7,551 bases of DNA from Bacteroidia bacterium (GTDB lineage Bacteria; Bacteroidota; Bacteroidia; Cytophagales; Cyclobacteriaceae), in the NCBI GenBank assembly GCA_016650355.1, contig JAENVX010000217.1, forward strand, positions 1 through 7,551, read 5' to 3'. The notes under the pieces are model-generated. The model was not told where the DNA came from, did not search any database, and worked only from the letters and a program-made list of their open reading frames with translations. A program made the translations under genes and the position numbers. Shown here in pieces: positions 6,918-7,551 of the stretch (within the stretch, counting starts at the first letter, position 1; every line of letters starts with the position of its first letter).

Positions 6918-7273
6918 ATGAGTTTGCTTCCTAACCACGCAAATGCAAGAATTGAGATATCAAAACTGAAGGATTATTGCCTAAACGAAAAACATCCAAT
7001 TGGTAAATTCAAATCCAGGGTATTCCGATCAGCCTTATCAATAGGTAGTAAAAATGCTGATTTTCTTAAATCTGAAATTCTGAAGGGCTTAAATGCGTTT
7101 GGGGCAATCGAGACCAGCTCAACTCAATAGGGAAACGATATATAGTTGATATGATTATTCTTAATTTTGATAAGGACAAAAGGGCAGAAGTCAGAACTGC
7201 CTGGATCATTCTTACCGATGAGGAAAATCCGAAATTGATCAGTTGTTATGTAAGAAGATGTTATGAAAATTAA
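6918..7273 (+). pseudogene. DUF6883-like small protein, interrupted by a one-base frameshift
   Basis: The 5' frame (6918-7130, 70 codons, starting MSLLPNHANARIEISKLKDY) carries the N-terminal half of a DUF6883-type domain, with the conserved pattern KLKDYCLNEKHPIGKFKSRVF. It stops at TAG 7128-7130. The frame one base back continues with the missing half: GKRYIVDM, then RAEVRTAWIIL, then PKLISCYVRR, ending at TAA 7271-7273. Restoring one base, for example in the GGGG run at 7101-7104, yields about 118 residues reading ...NAFGGNRDQLNSIGKRY..., a normal length for this small family. The break could be a real mutation, a homopolymer sequencing error or, less likely, programmed slippage. An in-frame ATG at 6876 lies inside ruvB; 6918 is preferred, 4 nt after the ruvB stop. 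The domain's function is not known to me. The restored gene overlaps the DUF4926-like gene by 11 nt. Confidence 0.75.
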
Positions 7274-7472
7274 GGTGCTGGATGTAGTTGCCATGCTGCA
7301 TGATCTATTTGGCAAAAAACTTTTAAAAGGCCAAGTTGGTACAGTGGTAGAACAGCTGGATGAGAATGTATTTGAAGTTGAGTTTGTAAACACAAAAGGT
7401 GAAACAATAGCACTTGAGGAAGTTCACGCAGACAATCTTTTTCTTCTCCACTTCGAAATTGAAAAAGTTTAA
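7263..7472 (+). CDS. DUF4926 domain-containing protein
   Basis: This 69-residue acidic protein fits the DUF4926 pattern: an N-terminal 'hDVVAhhxDL' (LDVVAMLHDLF, about 6-16), then LLKGQVGTVVEQL (20-32), VFEVEFVNTKGET (36-48), and a closing ADNLFLL (56-62). The G-x-G-T-V-V plus V-E-F strands suggest a small SH3-like beta barrel; this is inferred from the pattern. It has no signal peptide or membrane segment. The ATG at 7263 lies inside the last codons of the DUF6883-like reading frame (11-nt overlap), implying tight translational coupling when the upstream gene is intact. Weak AAGAAG upstream may serve as ribosome binding site. DUF4926 and DUF6883 proteins are both small and of unknown function; the pairing suggests partner proteins, possibly toxin-antitoxin-like, but nothing in the sequence proves it. 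Confidence 0.8.
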   Translation: MKIKVLDVVAMLHDLFGKKLLKGQVGTVVEQLDENVFEVEFVNTKGETIALEEVHADNLFLLHFEIEKV

Positions 7473-7493
7473 CATGTGACAAGCCATAATAAT

Positions 7494-7551
7494 TCAAGAA
7501 ATAGTCACTTCATAAAATCCCTTGCCACTCAACTCGGCTTCAGCTTTTGCG
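7494..7551 (-). CDS. C-terminal end of an unidentified minus-strand gene (5' part off window)
   Basis: Reading leftward from the window edge, 18 codons (AKAEAELSGKGFYEVTIS) end in TGA at 7496-7494. The stretch is protein-like and ends 21 bp from the DUF4926 stop, a plausible convergent arrangement. It is too short to assign a family, and chance openness cannot be excluded. Confidence 0.35.
   Translation of the reverse strand, partial: AKAEAELSGKGFYEVTIS

Noticed and set aside
7095..7130. Programmed -1 frameshifting in the DUF6883-like gene
   Set aside because: The TTTGGGG run is not a good X-XXY-YYZ slippery site and no downstream pseudoknot or stem is evident; a simple one-base deletion or sequencing error is more economical.
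7270..7497. Minus-strand open frames opposite the DUF4926 gene, and similar ones opposite 686-892 and 6433-6696
   Set aside because: They lie antisense to well-supported coding regions, show no domain-like pattern and have low-complexity or Ser/Cys-rich composition typical of shadow frames.
7476..7508. GTGAC...GTCAC inverted repeat after the DUF4926 gene as a terminator
   Set aside because: The stem is only 5 bp with a 23-base loop and there is no following T-run; it also runs into the neighbouring reading frame.

Overview
The window looks like chromosomal DNA from a member of the Bacteroidota, possibly a Cytophagales-type environmental bacterium. The reasons are AT-rich coding DNA, mostly absent Shine-Dalgarno sequences, several TAnnTTTG promoter elements typical of this phylum, and the style of the proteins. 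No rRNA, tRNA, CRISPR array, insertion sequence or clear hairpin terminator is visible.

Layout from left to right. Positions 1-577 hold the 5' part of a minus-strand gene that runs off the left edge. It has no ATG at its beginning and may use TTG; its C-terminal visible part faintly resembles flavin-reductase-like split-barrel proteins. A 108-bp divergent spacer follows. Next is a plus-strand pair: a cobalamin-binding radical SAM enzyme (686-2188) and a class I SAM methyltransferase (2188-2877), joined by a TGATG stop/start overlap.

Facing this pair is a minus-strand three-gene cluster. In transcription order it is an ApbE-type FAD:protein FMN transferase (5762-4734), a ZIP-family metal transporter with a His-rich loop (4702-3914), and a radical SAM/SPASM-like enzyme (3871-2849). 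The spacers are 31 and 42 bp. The last gene overlaps the methyltransferase tail to tail by 29 bp, so the two transcription units collide. The best promoter in the window (TTG-N19-TAAATTTG) lies just upstream of apbE.

Divergent from apbE is ruvB (5882-6913), the Holliday-junction branch-migration ATPase, with its own TACTTTTG element. Immediately after ruvB comes a small two-gene module. The first is a DUF6883-like gene broken by a one-base frameshift near a GGGG run; the second is an intact DUF4926-like gene that overlaps its end by 11 nt. The last 58 bases hold the 3' end of an unidentified minus-strand gene.

Functionally, ruvB is housekeeping and apbE and the ZIP transporter are recognisable accessory functions. 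The least explained parts are the two convergent units that each carry a radical SAM enzyme (one cobalamin-dependent and paired with a methyltransferase), and the DUF6883/DUF4926 pair. No substrate or precursor peptide for the radical SAM enzymes is visible in the window.
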